From Sequoia sempervirens (taxonomy: Eukaryota; Streptophyta; Pinopsida; Cupressales; Cupressaceae), in NCBI GenBank assembly GCA_007258455.2, contig VDFB02193867.1, positions 527,697,296 through 527,761,295 on the forward strand: a stretch of DNA of 64,000 nt. Reading direction: 5' to 3'. The position numbers and the translations under genes are program-made. Below, piece by piece: positions 22,376 through 33,949 of this stretch. Every line of letters begins with the position of its first letter. Positions within the stretch are counted from its first letter, which is position 1. The notes below the pieces were generated by a model. It made no database searches. It had not been told where the DNA came from and worked only from the letters and a program-made list of their open reading frames with translations.

Positions 22376-22663
22376 TTAAATGATGTAAATTAAACAAAAT
22401 GTAGATGGTAATATTTTCTCATGGTAGGCATATTGAATTCTAATATGTTTGATAATAAGATGTGAATATCCTTCCAACTCTAAATACTTCACTTTCTTTT
22501 GATGTGCAAGGATTAAACCTCTAATCAATGCTTCATATTCAACCACATTATTAGTACATGTAAATTTTAGCCTATAAGATGCAAGGAAAGGTTTACCTTT
22601 TAAATTAGTCAATTCAACACCTAGACTACAACCTTGCATAGAATTGGCCTCACCAAATTTCAA
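22376..22663 (-). pseudogene. Gypsy (Tat-like) RNase H fragment
   Basis: The 95-codon minus-strand frame contains GVELTNLKGKPFLASYRLKF and CTNNVVEYEALIRGLILA, then YLELEGYSHLIIKHI. This is the extra RNase H seen in Tat-type gypsy elements, with the N-x-x-EYEAL segment carrying the catalytic Glu. The expected GDS motif reads GYS here, so the catalytic Asp is lost. No adjacent reverse transcriptase is recognisable. The fragment may belong with the minus-strand LTR-like block at 25.7-26.8 kb. Confidence 0.75.
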
Positions 22664-25600
22664 TTTTCACATTTTCACATTTTGTTTGGTCCCAAGTCCC
22701 TTGTTCTTCTTTATCTCGAAAGACTATGTATCCTAAGACCTATCTACTTCATTAGTATCATTCCTTTCTAAATTAGGGACTCTTCCCTATTTGTAAGATT
22801 GAGAGAAAGAATGCCACCACACTTTCTAATGTCTTAATAATATCTATTCTAGTCTCTTGCATATCAAACTTAGTGGAAATTTCTATTCTAATAATATCTT
22901 CCATAATAACTAGTGAATTTGATTCTAGCATAATAACATTTACCTTCTCCACTAGTTTCAAATAGAAAACAAATGATAATTTTTAAAAGAATTCATTATG
23001 TATCCTACACTAATTTGGAAGTAAGAGCTTTAAAGTGCATACCTAAGTTCCCCAAGCAATTTTATTAGTGCCAAGAAAATTCTATATGAATTCATAAAAA
23101 AATGAGAGTAGGAATAATCAATACCTTTGAACTTGGTTGTTCTACTTATAGTTCTCAATAAGTATATCAATATCTAGCATGAGGAAGGAAGGAAGGAATC
23201 TATAGGGGAGGAGAATTAAAATCTACATGAACAAATTTTGGGAAGTAAGCATATAATGGGTAGGAAGTGGATCTGTGATATTCTCTTTACCCTTGCTTCT
23301 TAAATAATAATTTCTCTTATTTTATTAAAAATTATATATTTCTTTATATCCTCGTACTAGTTCATTGTCATCTTGAAAGAGAAAGTAAATTCCTCATTCA
23401 TTTTAATCTATTAATTTCCATTAGTAAAGAATATATAAGACTCAAACATCATGGTAGTGCTCATGTATCTATATACACCTAAAATTGGTCTGGATAATTA
23501 ATTAATTAAATATAAATTATTTAATTAATAAACCTTTTAATTCATCTACTTATAAATAAATTTATATAGTCCAGTTTTCTAATTCTTCTATCTTAAATCA
23601 CATTCTTCTAATGTTAATTAAATAAACAAATTTAAATAGTTTATTTTATTTAATTAACTTGTAACCTCTTATTAAATTTAATTCCTAAATTTAAATTTAG
23701 TCACATGTCTACAAATTTTTCCAAGCATTCCAACTCATCATCTGCCTCAACAAATTGAACATGTCAAATATTTAATTTAGCATTATCCTCAACAAATTCT
23801 GAAACAAACTTGAGACACTTGGCTCTCTTCCTCCATTTATTCTTCCTAACACTTGGTAGATTGTTTTACTAAAGGGAACACTCTCCTTGATTCTCTCCAA
23901 CTTCTTCATCCTCCACTGTTTATCTATCCAGATTAAATCCAAACTGTTGGTTGCTACCACATTAGAATATGCATTGGAAAATCTATAAATGCATCCTCAT
24001 TCTACAACAAAAGGATCCCAATCTTGAGCAATCTTACTCGATGGAATTTTCATTAGAGCATTGTGAGCATTTAGCATTTGACCACTTAGCATTTTAAGCA
24101 TTTAGAATTCATTAGCATAATCATGGCTTCACCATTAGTTGTATTTTAATTTATGTAGTTTCATCACATCATTTCCATTATCAATATCACAACATTATCA
24201 TAATCTTTGCATAATCATCTACAACATCAAATAGTTTATCAATCATCATGTAGAAAGGTTTATAGCAATTTCTAGCATCTCATTCTTTAGGTTGTCATTC
24301 TAACAGTCATAGTGCATACACAATCTAAGAGCCATTCTGATTTAATGAATCCTTGGAGATAGAGAACACTGGGATGACCTTAGAGAGTTTGTTTGCTTCA
24401 ATTTGATTAGATTGTTACTTGAATTCTCTAATATAATGTTTCATTGATTGTGTTGTATTGCTTTTTCACTCACACACTTTACAATACATACACAATATAG
24501 TATCCATTATTTATACCATTTTGTTGATCTACCTAAGCTATTGTAGATATTTTCTACATTCCTAGGTAGTTTAATTTTGAATGATCAATTGTTTCATGTA
24601 ATCTACACTGAGTAGTTAAAAAATTTACTTAAAAAACTTACATGTGACTAACTGATACTATCTAGAGGGATAGGAACACCTCCATTGCTAGGTATTGTAT
24701 TACATTATCTCTTAGGACTCTATTGATTGAACCCTCTTTTGTATATATTTTGATTATTCTAAACATTATTTTGATGATGAAAATTCCTTTGACTCTATGA
24801 TTTATTTTAATTCCAAAACCTATTTGGTTTAACTCTTGGGAAGGGTTGATCCTAAGGTGAATAACCTCATTTCTCACCTAAGATTAAGTCTTCTTCACCA
24901 TTTCTAATTCTAATGTTATCTATGTAGTGTGATCTTGTTCCTCAATCTTTGATGTAGAACCTTAGATATCCATCTTTTGTTTAACTTGAATATAGTATCC
25001 AATGATTGAAGAATAACAAAAGAACTTTTTCCTTTCCCTAGATAAGCTATTATATGAGAAGGATAGATTTGACTCAAAGGATATTGGTAAATGACTTGAT
25101 TCTGAACTTAAGGAATGATGCTTGGAAGAGGATTTAGCAAAGGTGTTTAATTGAACAAGGTATTGTTTATTGCTAATATCTAATTTCTCATACCAAAATA
25201 TCTGAAAGAAGGCAAAGATCTCATAACTTTTCCTATAAATAGATGTACCTATAGTTGGAATTGTATTTCTTTTGTAAAGTATCTAGATCCTGTACTCTTG
25301 TTGGGAATAATGATGCCAAGTTAATGAATTGAGGTATTTCCAAAATAAAATTTTCTCCTCCATGAGATAAGGAGTCTCTAAATTCATATAAATTTTGTAT
25401 AACCTTAAACATTGAAAACGGTCTTTATATGTTTTAGGAGATAGAACCACTAATTTCCAAGTTTCATTCAAGGAAACCTTAGAGATCTCAATCTAGGGAT
25501 GGAACTAGGGAAAGAGATCTGCAATAAGGAATCTTATGGTGTGATTAAAGACAATAAGGGGGGTTCACTACCAAGAAAAGGATTAGAAAGAATTGGAATG

Positions 25601-25740
25601 GAAGCAATGTGCTAATCTAGCTATGAAACCTAGAGAATTAAGAACCTAAAATTAGACTAATAAAAGAGCATCAAACAGAATGGTACCTGGAAGAAAGATG
25701 TCATTACAAAAAGCTCCAAAACCTTGAAATATTTTTATTT
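22664..25740 (-). other. Decayed retroelement interior
   Basis: Short minus-strand frames (22,773-22,961; 23,772-23,960; 24,662-24,877; 25,283-25,471) are protein-like in places but match no domain I can name. They sit between a Tat-like RNase H fragment and an LTR-like block on the same strand, so decayed gag-pol DNA is the simplest reading. Confidence 0.35.
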
Positions 25741-25750
25741 GAAGCTCACT

Positions 25751-25898
25751 GGGACTTATACACTAGTTTGGGTGATTTTGTCCTAGACTAGGGTTTCTAT
25801 GTAGAAATTGGAATCTCTCAATAACTGATCTAGACCTTTTGAAATCTGGTAAAAGGTAGTACTGAGACTCATACACCCAAGGTGGTGATTTAGTCCTA
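25751..25898. repeat. Hairpin pair with mixed arms
   Basis: The hairpins start 113 bp apart. The second has a class-B left arm (GAGACTCATACACC) and a class-A right arm (GGTGATTTAGTCC), so it pairs less well than the others. Confidence 0.55.
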
Positions 25899-26572
25899 GT
25901 ATTAGTGTTTGGCTGAAACTTTGGTATTCTATAGTGATCTCCTATAGCTTCTCCCCTATCAAATCTCTGAGTCTGAAACCTTGAATTTTTGTGTATAGGT
26001 GACTTTTCGTGAAGATGACAACCTTGTGACAACTTGGAAAATTTCTTCAATCTTGCAACTTTGTCTTCCAAAAGATCCTAAAGCTCCAAAAAAATCTAGA
26101 TCTACAATCAAACATGTAGAGAGAAAGAGAGAGAAAAACTTGTTGATTGTTAGGGAATAAGGGTTTGCCTTGGTCAAACCTTGATTAGGTAATTAAACCT
26201 TATGATGAAACAATGAAAAAAGAACATGAAACATGTAACATGAAAGATGAACAATGATACCTTGAATGATGTCTTGAAATGTAAATCTACAATCTAACAT
26301 GAAGTGGCCATGAAGAATGTAGATCTTGATCTTAAATTGGATATGAAACAATGCTTAACTTGGATCTCCAATGCTACATCAACATCATTAGCTCAACAAC
26401 ATGTTTGATACATTATGCCTTTGACGTGATGATGGATCTTGAATTGATGCAACAAATGATAAAGAAATCTTCCCTAAATGCCTTAGAAATGCTCTTGAAT
26501 ACTCTATGATGCTCTTGTGAAGTCTTAGGATGCTTGAGTCTTGATTGCTAGGTGAAATAATGATTTGAAACC

Positions 26573-26583
26573 TTATTTATATT
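26573..26583 (-). promoter_or_regulatory. TATA box of LTR block C
   Basis: The minus strand reads AATATAAATAA, about 103 bp downstream of the hairpin at 26,718-26,686. Confidence 0.4.
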
Positions 26584-26685
26584 GGCATTTCATCTAGTTT
26601 ACCATTAGATCCCAAATGCTGACATTCATGAAATTTGAATCCGACACCATGATTTCTTTCTCAAAACCCTAAAAAGGAGCCAAAT

Positions 26686-26718
26686 GGGACTCATACAACA
26701 AGGTGGCATATGAGTCCC
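26686..26718. repeat. Promoter-proximal hairpin, class B
   Basis: GGGACTCATAC and GCATATGAGTCCC pair around AACAAGGTG. Confidence 0.6.
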
Positions 26719-26850
26719 ACTAGGGCTTTTCAGGTTGAGGAAATGTTGAGAGGTTAGAAAATTAAGTGTATTTATTGATCTTGTCAAGATTTTAGTTGAA
26801 ATAAGCCTTGGGATGCATAATAAAGGGTCTTAGTGGCCTATTAGTGATGA

Positions 26851-28586
26851 TATGAAGGTCATAAATGTGAGGGCCTAGAACTTAATATGAAGGTGTAAAT
26901 AAATACACTTTACAACACTAAATTAAGGTAAAATTAGGTCGATTCAGCTTAAAAGTGCCCTAAACCTAATTTGAATGTGTAAAACACATTACAACACTAG
27001 AGCAAAGCAACATTAGGTTCATTTTAATATTAATTATTCCCATATTAAGTGTGAAAAAGGGTTACTTTTATCTACACTACAAAACCTTATGTATTAATAA
27101 AACTAAAAGCTCATTGGGCTCTTTTCTACAAGTAAAAAGTTGGTGATACATGACAATTGGGTTAGAATAGATCTTAAAGTGATTCAAAGATGCTTCTTCT
27201 TACTCTTCCTAAGTAGTAGTAAATATAGGACAAAAAAATAAATACCAATTGTAGGAAAAGTCACCCATAGAGAAGGGAAACAATCTATATAATACTTAGA
27301 CTAGATTTAGGCTTTATTAGCTATCTCCTTGAAAAACTTGATAAGCTATTTAGCACTTAGATTATCTCACCATAAGTGAAATTAGGAAAAAAAATCTCAA
27401 GTCTCTTAGGAATATCATTGAGAATAACCTAAAGTTTAAGTGGAGAGTGCTCATTTTCCCCTAAAGAAATCCATTCTTGGAGATGAGGGTGCAAAAAATA
27501 GTGGAATGTTAGGATTAAGGTATCATCAACCTTGTAAATCCTATATATTTAATTATTTTATGTAATTTCTTTTTATGTACTCATAAGGGATGTAGGACCT
27601 GCTAGTGGTAGAAAATTATTTTATTAATATATTTATGAGGTGATAAGGTCAATAGTGGTCAGTTATTTTTCGGGGGGAGCTATGAAAAACTAAGAGAATA
27701 TTTATGTACCTATTATTAGTCTATGGGAACTTGTAAGAGTATGCCCTAATTTATAAGGATTATGAAAAAATAGGTGCCTAAATTAGTGGAATTTTTTATA
27801 GTTGTGTACATGAAAATGTGTTCAAGTGAATGATTTAAACAATAAAAACCAAGAAAACTAAGAAAACAAACAAACACTCAAGATAAGAAAGAAAATCTCA
27901 AATCAATATAGAATCAAATGAAAATGCACTATGTCAAGCTTCCCATTCAGTAGATTTTCCTTTAAGATTAGTTGAGTGAATGTGTGCTCATAGAATTTTG
28001 GTAGCATAACAATGCTCCAAGTGAAAATGAGTGAGATGAATGATAAATGGTTATGTGTTTGATATATAGGACATGAGGAAAATCGATGAAGGGTTAGGAT
28101 TGTTTGATGGAGATCAAGGGTTAAGATAATAGATGATCTCTCAAGCCACAAGATTGTGGAAAGTGTCAAAATGAGAGGGATTAAGAGGGATATGGTAATT
28201 TGATGGGACAAGGACCATGTGACATGGTACCAAGGCCATGTCACCTATACAAAGGGCCATGTGATTGATGTGATGGGGATGGTTGACCCACTTAATCAAG
28301 TATTAAGTGTGTGCAAATAATTAGGGGTAGATTAGGATTATATTAGGATTATGATTAGAGGGCAAGTGAGAGAGATGGAGGATGGGACATGAAGTGAGAA
28401 GAAAATAGGAATTAAATAATTAAATTTAATTCCTATTTGGAGGAAAGGGTAATTGGGGATTAAATTAAATAAATAAGTGTATTCATTCAATTTAATGGAT
28501 GAATGTGATGGGGGTAAATAATTAAAGGTAATTATTTACTTTAGGCTAGGATTTAAGGATAATAGAAGAAATAAATTAAGATGAAG
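26851..28586. other. Intergenic, no gene seen
   Basis: AT-rich, repeat-derived DNA. The 113-codon minus-strand frame at 27,903-28,244 is low-complexity Thr/Leu/Ile-rich and is not considered real. Confidence 0.4.
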
Positions 28587-29387
28587 GGGTATGTGCAGGA
28601 TCATGATGGGCCAAAAAGTGGCAATATGTAAGTGATATGATGGCCCATGTGGCTGATGACTTCTTTTTACCCAAAATTGATGAAATGAAAAGGGTTTTTA
28701 AAAGAGATTCTTAGCTTTCCACCAATATAAATTATGTTTTACTTTGAATTTAATAAATAATTATTATTCATTTTCTATTTAAATTACAACTAAAGTCTTG
28801 ATTGATAGGTTGATTGAAAAACATCTATAGCTTTCAAACAACATCATATTTTTTGAATTCAAAGCATAAGTCACATTATATGCTTCACATAATATAGGAT
28901 TAAAAAAAGAAAAAATGAATTTCATGAAGTTTTGACCAAGTTAAGGTGGTCAGACATACGAGTTTTTTATTTTTTAAAATTTGTAATAAAAAATTCATAA
29001 TTAATTATTTAATTGGAAAAAAATTACAAAAAATATGCATCACATCAAGACATGAGACCTCTAATTATATCTAAAATATTATAAAAAAATTATCATATTA
29101 TTGTGGTTAGGGTGGTCAAACAGACACCTACTTCTTATTTTTTCCTTGAAATTTAAGTACTACTGCATTGAAATTTCAAATTTTCATGAAATAGATTTTT
29201 TCTTTTTTTAAATAAACGTAGTAGTTGAGAAACTACAATCAATTTGCTACAGATTCTATTCTTACATATTTTTGAAATAATATAGATAACTTATTCAAAT
29301 TTTTACGTCAAGTTGCCTAACTCTAATTTTTCTAAATTTTTTGCCACTTAAGGGCCTATTTTTTCCATGATGATCCTGCACATACCC
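28587..29387. mobile_element. G1: 801-bp inverted-terminus element
   Basis: The ends are GGGTATGTGCAGGATCAT(G/C)ATGG in inverted orientation, flanked by GAAG on both sides (28,583-28,586 and 29,388-29,391). The interior is AT-rich and non-coding. A second full-length copy in the same orientation lies at 59,601-60,386. The superfamily cannot be assigned; MITE-like is the safe description. Confidence 0.7.
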
Positions 29388-29892
29388 GAAGGTTGAGATA
29401 ATTGAATATTAATAAAATACAAGATATTATTTAATTAATATAGAGGATAAGAAATTGATCAAATTAGGGATAAATTGACCAAATGAAAGTAGTCAATTTT
29501 AGGTGTCTACATTTTTCCCTTCATTGAGATAGTGTTACAAAGTAGAATCATTTCAAAGAAGATTAAAAAATGGTACATATAAGAAAATAGTTAGATTTGG
29601 GAAGATTCCCTAGTCATTTAAAAGAGTGACTAGGTAGAAAGATGATGGGAGTGAAGATGATTATTAGGATTGAGGATTCCCCCTAGAAAGGATAGGTGCA
29701 TTCAAGAGAAGACGGGTGTGCTCTCAAAATGGATGAGAGAATGCAAGGATAAATGATGAATATTATGTAAGATGATGGAAAAAAAGTGGTATGGGAAGAG
29801 GAAGATATAATAGGAGTATGTTGCAAGTGAGTAAGCACAAAAATTATTCCAAAGACCAATATGATGTTTCCCCAGTCAAGCTAAAGGCTAAG
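29388..29892. other. Intergenic, no gene seen
   Basis: Purine-rich, AT-rich DNA with many GATGA/GGATG words and no supported frame. Confidence 0.4.
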
Positions 29893-30235
29893 ATTTATTA
29901 ATGATGGATAAAGTTTTGTTGATGTGGGAATTATATATCTTGAAAAGACACAAGGATTGGGAAGGATACATCTCAATGATTATGATTAGAGTGTTGTTGA
30001 TGTGGAAACAATATATCTCAAAACAACACAAGGATTGGGAAGGATACATCTTGATGATGATGATTGGAGTGTTGTTGAAGTTGGAATGATATATCTTGAA
30101 ACAACACAAGGATAGGGAAAGATACATCCCAATGATGATGATTGGAGTTTTATTGATGTGGAAATGGTATATCTTCAAACAATAAAAGAATTGGGAAGGA
30201 CACATCCTGATGATGGTGATTAGAGTGTTGATCAA
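29893..30235. repeat. 78-bp minisatellite, about 4.3 copies
   Basis: The phrase AAGGATTGGGAAGGATACATC recurs at 29,952, 30,030, 30,108 and, diverged, 30,186, always 78 bp apart. Because 78 is divisible by three, frames stay open on both strands, including a 115-codon minus-strand frame. There is no start context or family match to support a protein. Confidence 0.85.
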
Positions 30236-31013
30236 GGATTTACAACAAGGCTAGGAACAATACCATAGATATGATTAGATGATTTTTATTGGTTGCATAG
30301 ATTCATATTTTCTTGGGATTTGAGCTTTCTAGGAGTAATGGGATTGATGAAATGGATGATTATGATGGAGGAAAAGAGATGTTTATACTAATAAATCTAT
30401 ATTAACCCAAAAGGAGTGAAAGGATAATGAAACGAGTAGGATGGATGAAAAGATGCATAGAATAACAAATCCATACTTTCCAAAAAAGAATATGGTGGAG
30501 AATATAATGATCTAGGGGTCTATACAAGATCATGGGGGCCAAACAGTGGTGCTGCAAAAAAAACAATACGACATGAGGAAGTAAAAAACATGGAATTCAC
30601 ATTTAAATTTTTGGTTGGGCTAGTAAAAGTACATTTCCTAAGGTAAACACTAAGAAAAATGGTTATCTATTATTAATGGATATTCAATTTTTAAAAAGCA
30701 GACATTTGTTAATAACGAATATCTGATATTAATAGCAAAAAACACACATTTGATTTATGAATAATGCATATCCATTACTTACCATAAGAAATAAATATGG
30801 ACATTATTACAAACTTACAACTTTTTTGAGATTGAGCACATGTCTATACTATAATAATATATTAATATACTAATACATATTAATATATTAATATTAATAA
30901 ATGGAATATATTATATATATTAATATTAAAATATAATATATAATATATATTAGGTTATCAACAATTTAAATAATGGAGCACAAAGGAGTAGAGCAAGAGA
31001 AAAAAAATGTAGA
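30236..31013. other. Intergenic, no gene seen
   Basis: AT-rich. A G-like terminus (GATCATGGGGGCCAAACAGTGG type) occurs near 30,520, and a palindromic TATATTAATAT ladder spans 30,850-30,955. Confidence 0.45.
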
Positions 31014-31018
31014 GGTGG

Positions 31019-33211
31019 TGATAGAGCTTCTAAAATTTTAATGAATTTTATCATCCCCCATGGGTCTAACTCTCCTTTTAAAACCCTTGTCTCCATGTTT
31101 GAGTAGGTTTTTTCCTTTGGAAACCTTTAAACTTGCCTATTGAAATTATTATTTTTAATTGAATCTTCACATTCAGGCACCTATAGCGGCTAAACTGTGA
31201 GGAATTTGAAGATGGTGCAAACTAGAGTCTCATCAAATTTTTTCTGTAGATTCTAAAAATATTTTTTTCAAATTTTTTGGAATCAAATTGCACTTCTTTT
31301 TCCATCTCCCATGAAAATTGATTTTTTCAGAAAACAACATTTTTAAAAAGTGACGCATAATCGATAATGCATAACTTTTTTCCATGAAGGATAAAATTCT
31401 AATTCTTTCAAATTTAGATTTGTAACTCTGATATCTAGTGCTTCCACTTGGTTAGATAATTTTTTATTGAATATTTTTTCCTTTAATCAAGTTTCAAAGT
31501 CAAATGAATTACAATTCATACACAATGCGACTGTGATAACACGTAACGTTTTTGTATATGTCAAATTTTTGTTGACTGCAAGACTTCAATAATATCCTGT
31601 GCACTATATTTCAATTTTTTGATAATCTTCTATTTTCCACATGTGAAGAACAAATAAATTCATTTTCGATGAAAAACCTATGTTTAATTAAAACTTAAAA
31701 CAAATACATAACAAAACCAAAACATATTAAAATTATATTCATTGGATAGCATGTTCTGAAGAATACCATAATCATTTGAAATAAATTTTAAATGAATTCA
31801 TTTGATCCCCCAAAAGCTAAATCAAAAGTGATTTTTTATCAGCATTTTGATAGGTGTAAAGGAGATGTATTTATAGGTATGGTTTAAAACTAGCGAGGTT
31901 CTATCCAAGGGGGTTTGATCTAAGGTGATTTGATCAAACCCTCTTCAATTGGAATCCTTAAAATGGAACCTTTTAAGGCTTAAATCATTATATTTTCTAA
32001 AAAATGTGATTTCAGCTAAAATTCGTTCCTCTCAGGAATTGTAAACCACTATTATGATAGCACTATAGTGGAAATTTGATTCAGTGCATACTTGGTAGCA
32101 AAGGGAAATTTTGGTTGGTCTTTATTGTCCCTTTTGGATGGCGGTTGCATTTTTGTTTTCCTCATGTTCAACATGTCCTTACAGAATCATTATGTGGGGA
32201 ATTTTGAAATGCAAATCAAATTATGGTTGAAATGAGTTTTTGCAATGAAATTGCATTTGAGCCTGAAGCTTGTATGCTCCCTTATCCTATAGAAGGGAAT
32301 TTAGGGCTCATTTGCAGGAGGGACTTTTGTTCTAATTTTGAAAATCTTTAGGTTTGATACAAAGGGTAGAAAATAGGAAAATACTTGGGAATAGGGTAGT
32401 AATTTTGTCTTGGGTTTAGGACTTTGCATGTGAAAATCTTAAATGGTTATGAAGAAAATTTTGACATCGAAAGAATTTTCACATATAGTTCATGTACTCT
32501 TCTTTGAAAATCATTTTACAAGTTACAAAATCTAATATCAAGTATATTTGCTTTGTCTTCAAATGTTCCATTTGAACACATTTCTTCATTTTTTCTTTGG
32601 TTCAATGAATCAACCAAATGTCTAAATTAGGTTGTGGGTTTGTAGTGGATGGCTAGGAATTTGGTAAGAAGTGATGAACTATATGAAATGAGTTTCCATA
32701 ATGCAAGCCCTTCTAGAAATAGTCCATAATTGTCAGCCTTAAATAATTTCTTCATGATAGATTGTAATATGTATGACTTTATTACCCAATTGATGAAGGC
32801 ACTAGTCTGTTTGTCTTGGTATTTGCATCTTAAGTTACATTAAGGTATTGGACTATGGATTTGGGGTTAGGACATAAATATTTCAAAAAAAATTCAAGAT
32901 AAAGAATCTGTGTGAAATATTCCTTGTTCTTGGTGGATCAAATGATATTTGCTTAAAGATTAGCCAACTTTTGAGTGAATCATGTAGTTCACCAATGAAA
33001 GGAACTAATTTGTATTTTAATTTGTCATTCAAAAATATTTTCAAGTTAAATAATTCCTAGGAACACCCTCCTTGGTACCACAGAATCTAAAGTGTACAAG
33101 ATCTCAGTCGTTGGATGAATCTTGTTAGTTGGCCATTCATTTCAAGGGGTCTTGAGCATAGGAATTAGCTATTTCTTAGAGATTCCTTGGGTGCATTGGA
33201 AAACACCAATA
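31019..33211 (+). repeat. Left LTR, carrying an H element
   Basis: The first about 125 bp match 36,881-37,015 and the part from about 32,068 matches 38,110-39,248. Between them the left LTR has H2 (31,144-32,064), whereas the right LTR has about 1.1 kb of other sequence. Confidence 0.75.
31144..32064. mobile_element. H2: truncated H element
   Basis: This is an inverted relative of H1. It keeps the right terminus (GTAAACCACTATTATGATAGCAC, decayed) and the palindrome GGGTTTGATC...GATCAAACCC near 31,910, but lacks the other terminus, which stops at LTR sequence. Confidence 0.65.
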
Positions 33212-33214
33212 GAA

Positions 33215-33231
33215 TGGTGACTCTACTGGGG
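33215..33231 (+). other. Primer-binding site (arginine-tRNA type)
   Basis: TGGTGACTCTACTGGGG starts 3 bp after the left LTR. It is close to the TGGCGACTC-type sites known from Tat/Ogre elements. Confidence 0.6.
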
Positions 33232-33949
33232 AAATTCTCATTCTCCAAAACATAGATATAAAATGTAGAGTCAAATGGTGATATAGATGTGAACACCTAG
33301 TTCAGATGTTGTCAAATTCTTGAACCTGGTATACAACCTGAGTGCAGTAAATATTGAAAGATCCAAACATGACTTTGTTGTGGAAGATAGCCTAGAATAT
33401 GTTCTATTTGCAAAAGAAACTTCATCTCATTTGAATTTTATTCCTCTGAAAGGAGGTGGTGACTCTGAATCAAAAGAACCTGTTAAAGCATACATCAATC
33501 TCTTGGATTTGTAACATTAATGATAAAGAACACTACATTGCTGCAAATTTCCAGGTACTCTTGTAGAATTTGAGAAAATTTTGAGCATATTACAGAAAAA
33601 TAAAGATAAATTTCCAATGCGTGATATGTAAATGATTCCTTGATAGGTGATTTAGCACTATATGAGGGAATATTTGGGAAATTTTAGCATGCTTTGTGTA
33701 TAAATTGAAATATACGCATGAGGGTAAAAGAAGCATGTTGTATTGTTAGATCCTAGGTAGCATTTTTAGAGAATACTTTTGCTAGGAGGTTAGGATCACA
33801 TTTGCAAAAGGGATTGAGACATTATTGTACAATTGCATAGTATATTTCAAATTCCTTTTTAAGAATTGGGGGTGAATTGTCAATTTATGCCATCTAGTAT
33901 AAATATGGATAAATATATATATAGTGAGTAGTCCTTGTATCATCAAGAC

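Larger units (their letters stand above)
25741..26850 (-). repeat. LTR-like block C
   Basis: On the minus strand a hairpin (26,718-26,686) lies about 103 bp before an ATATAAATAAGG box (26,583-26,573). The leader follows, then a hairpin pair (25,898-25,864 and 25,784-25,751). The order and spacing match block B. LTR ends are not defined. Confidence 0.5.

Noticed and set aside
27903..28244. 113-codon minus-strand frame
   Set aside because: Low-complexity Leu/Thr/Ile composition, with no start context and no domain.
29888..30235. 115-codon minus-strand repeat protein
   Set aside because: Its openness follows from the 78-bp period; a plus-strand frame is open over the same repeats.
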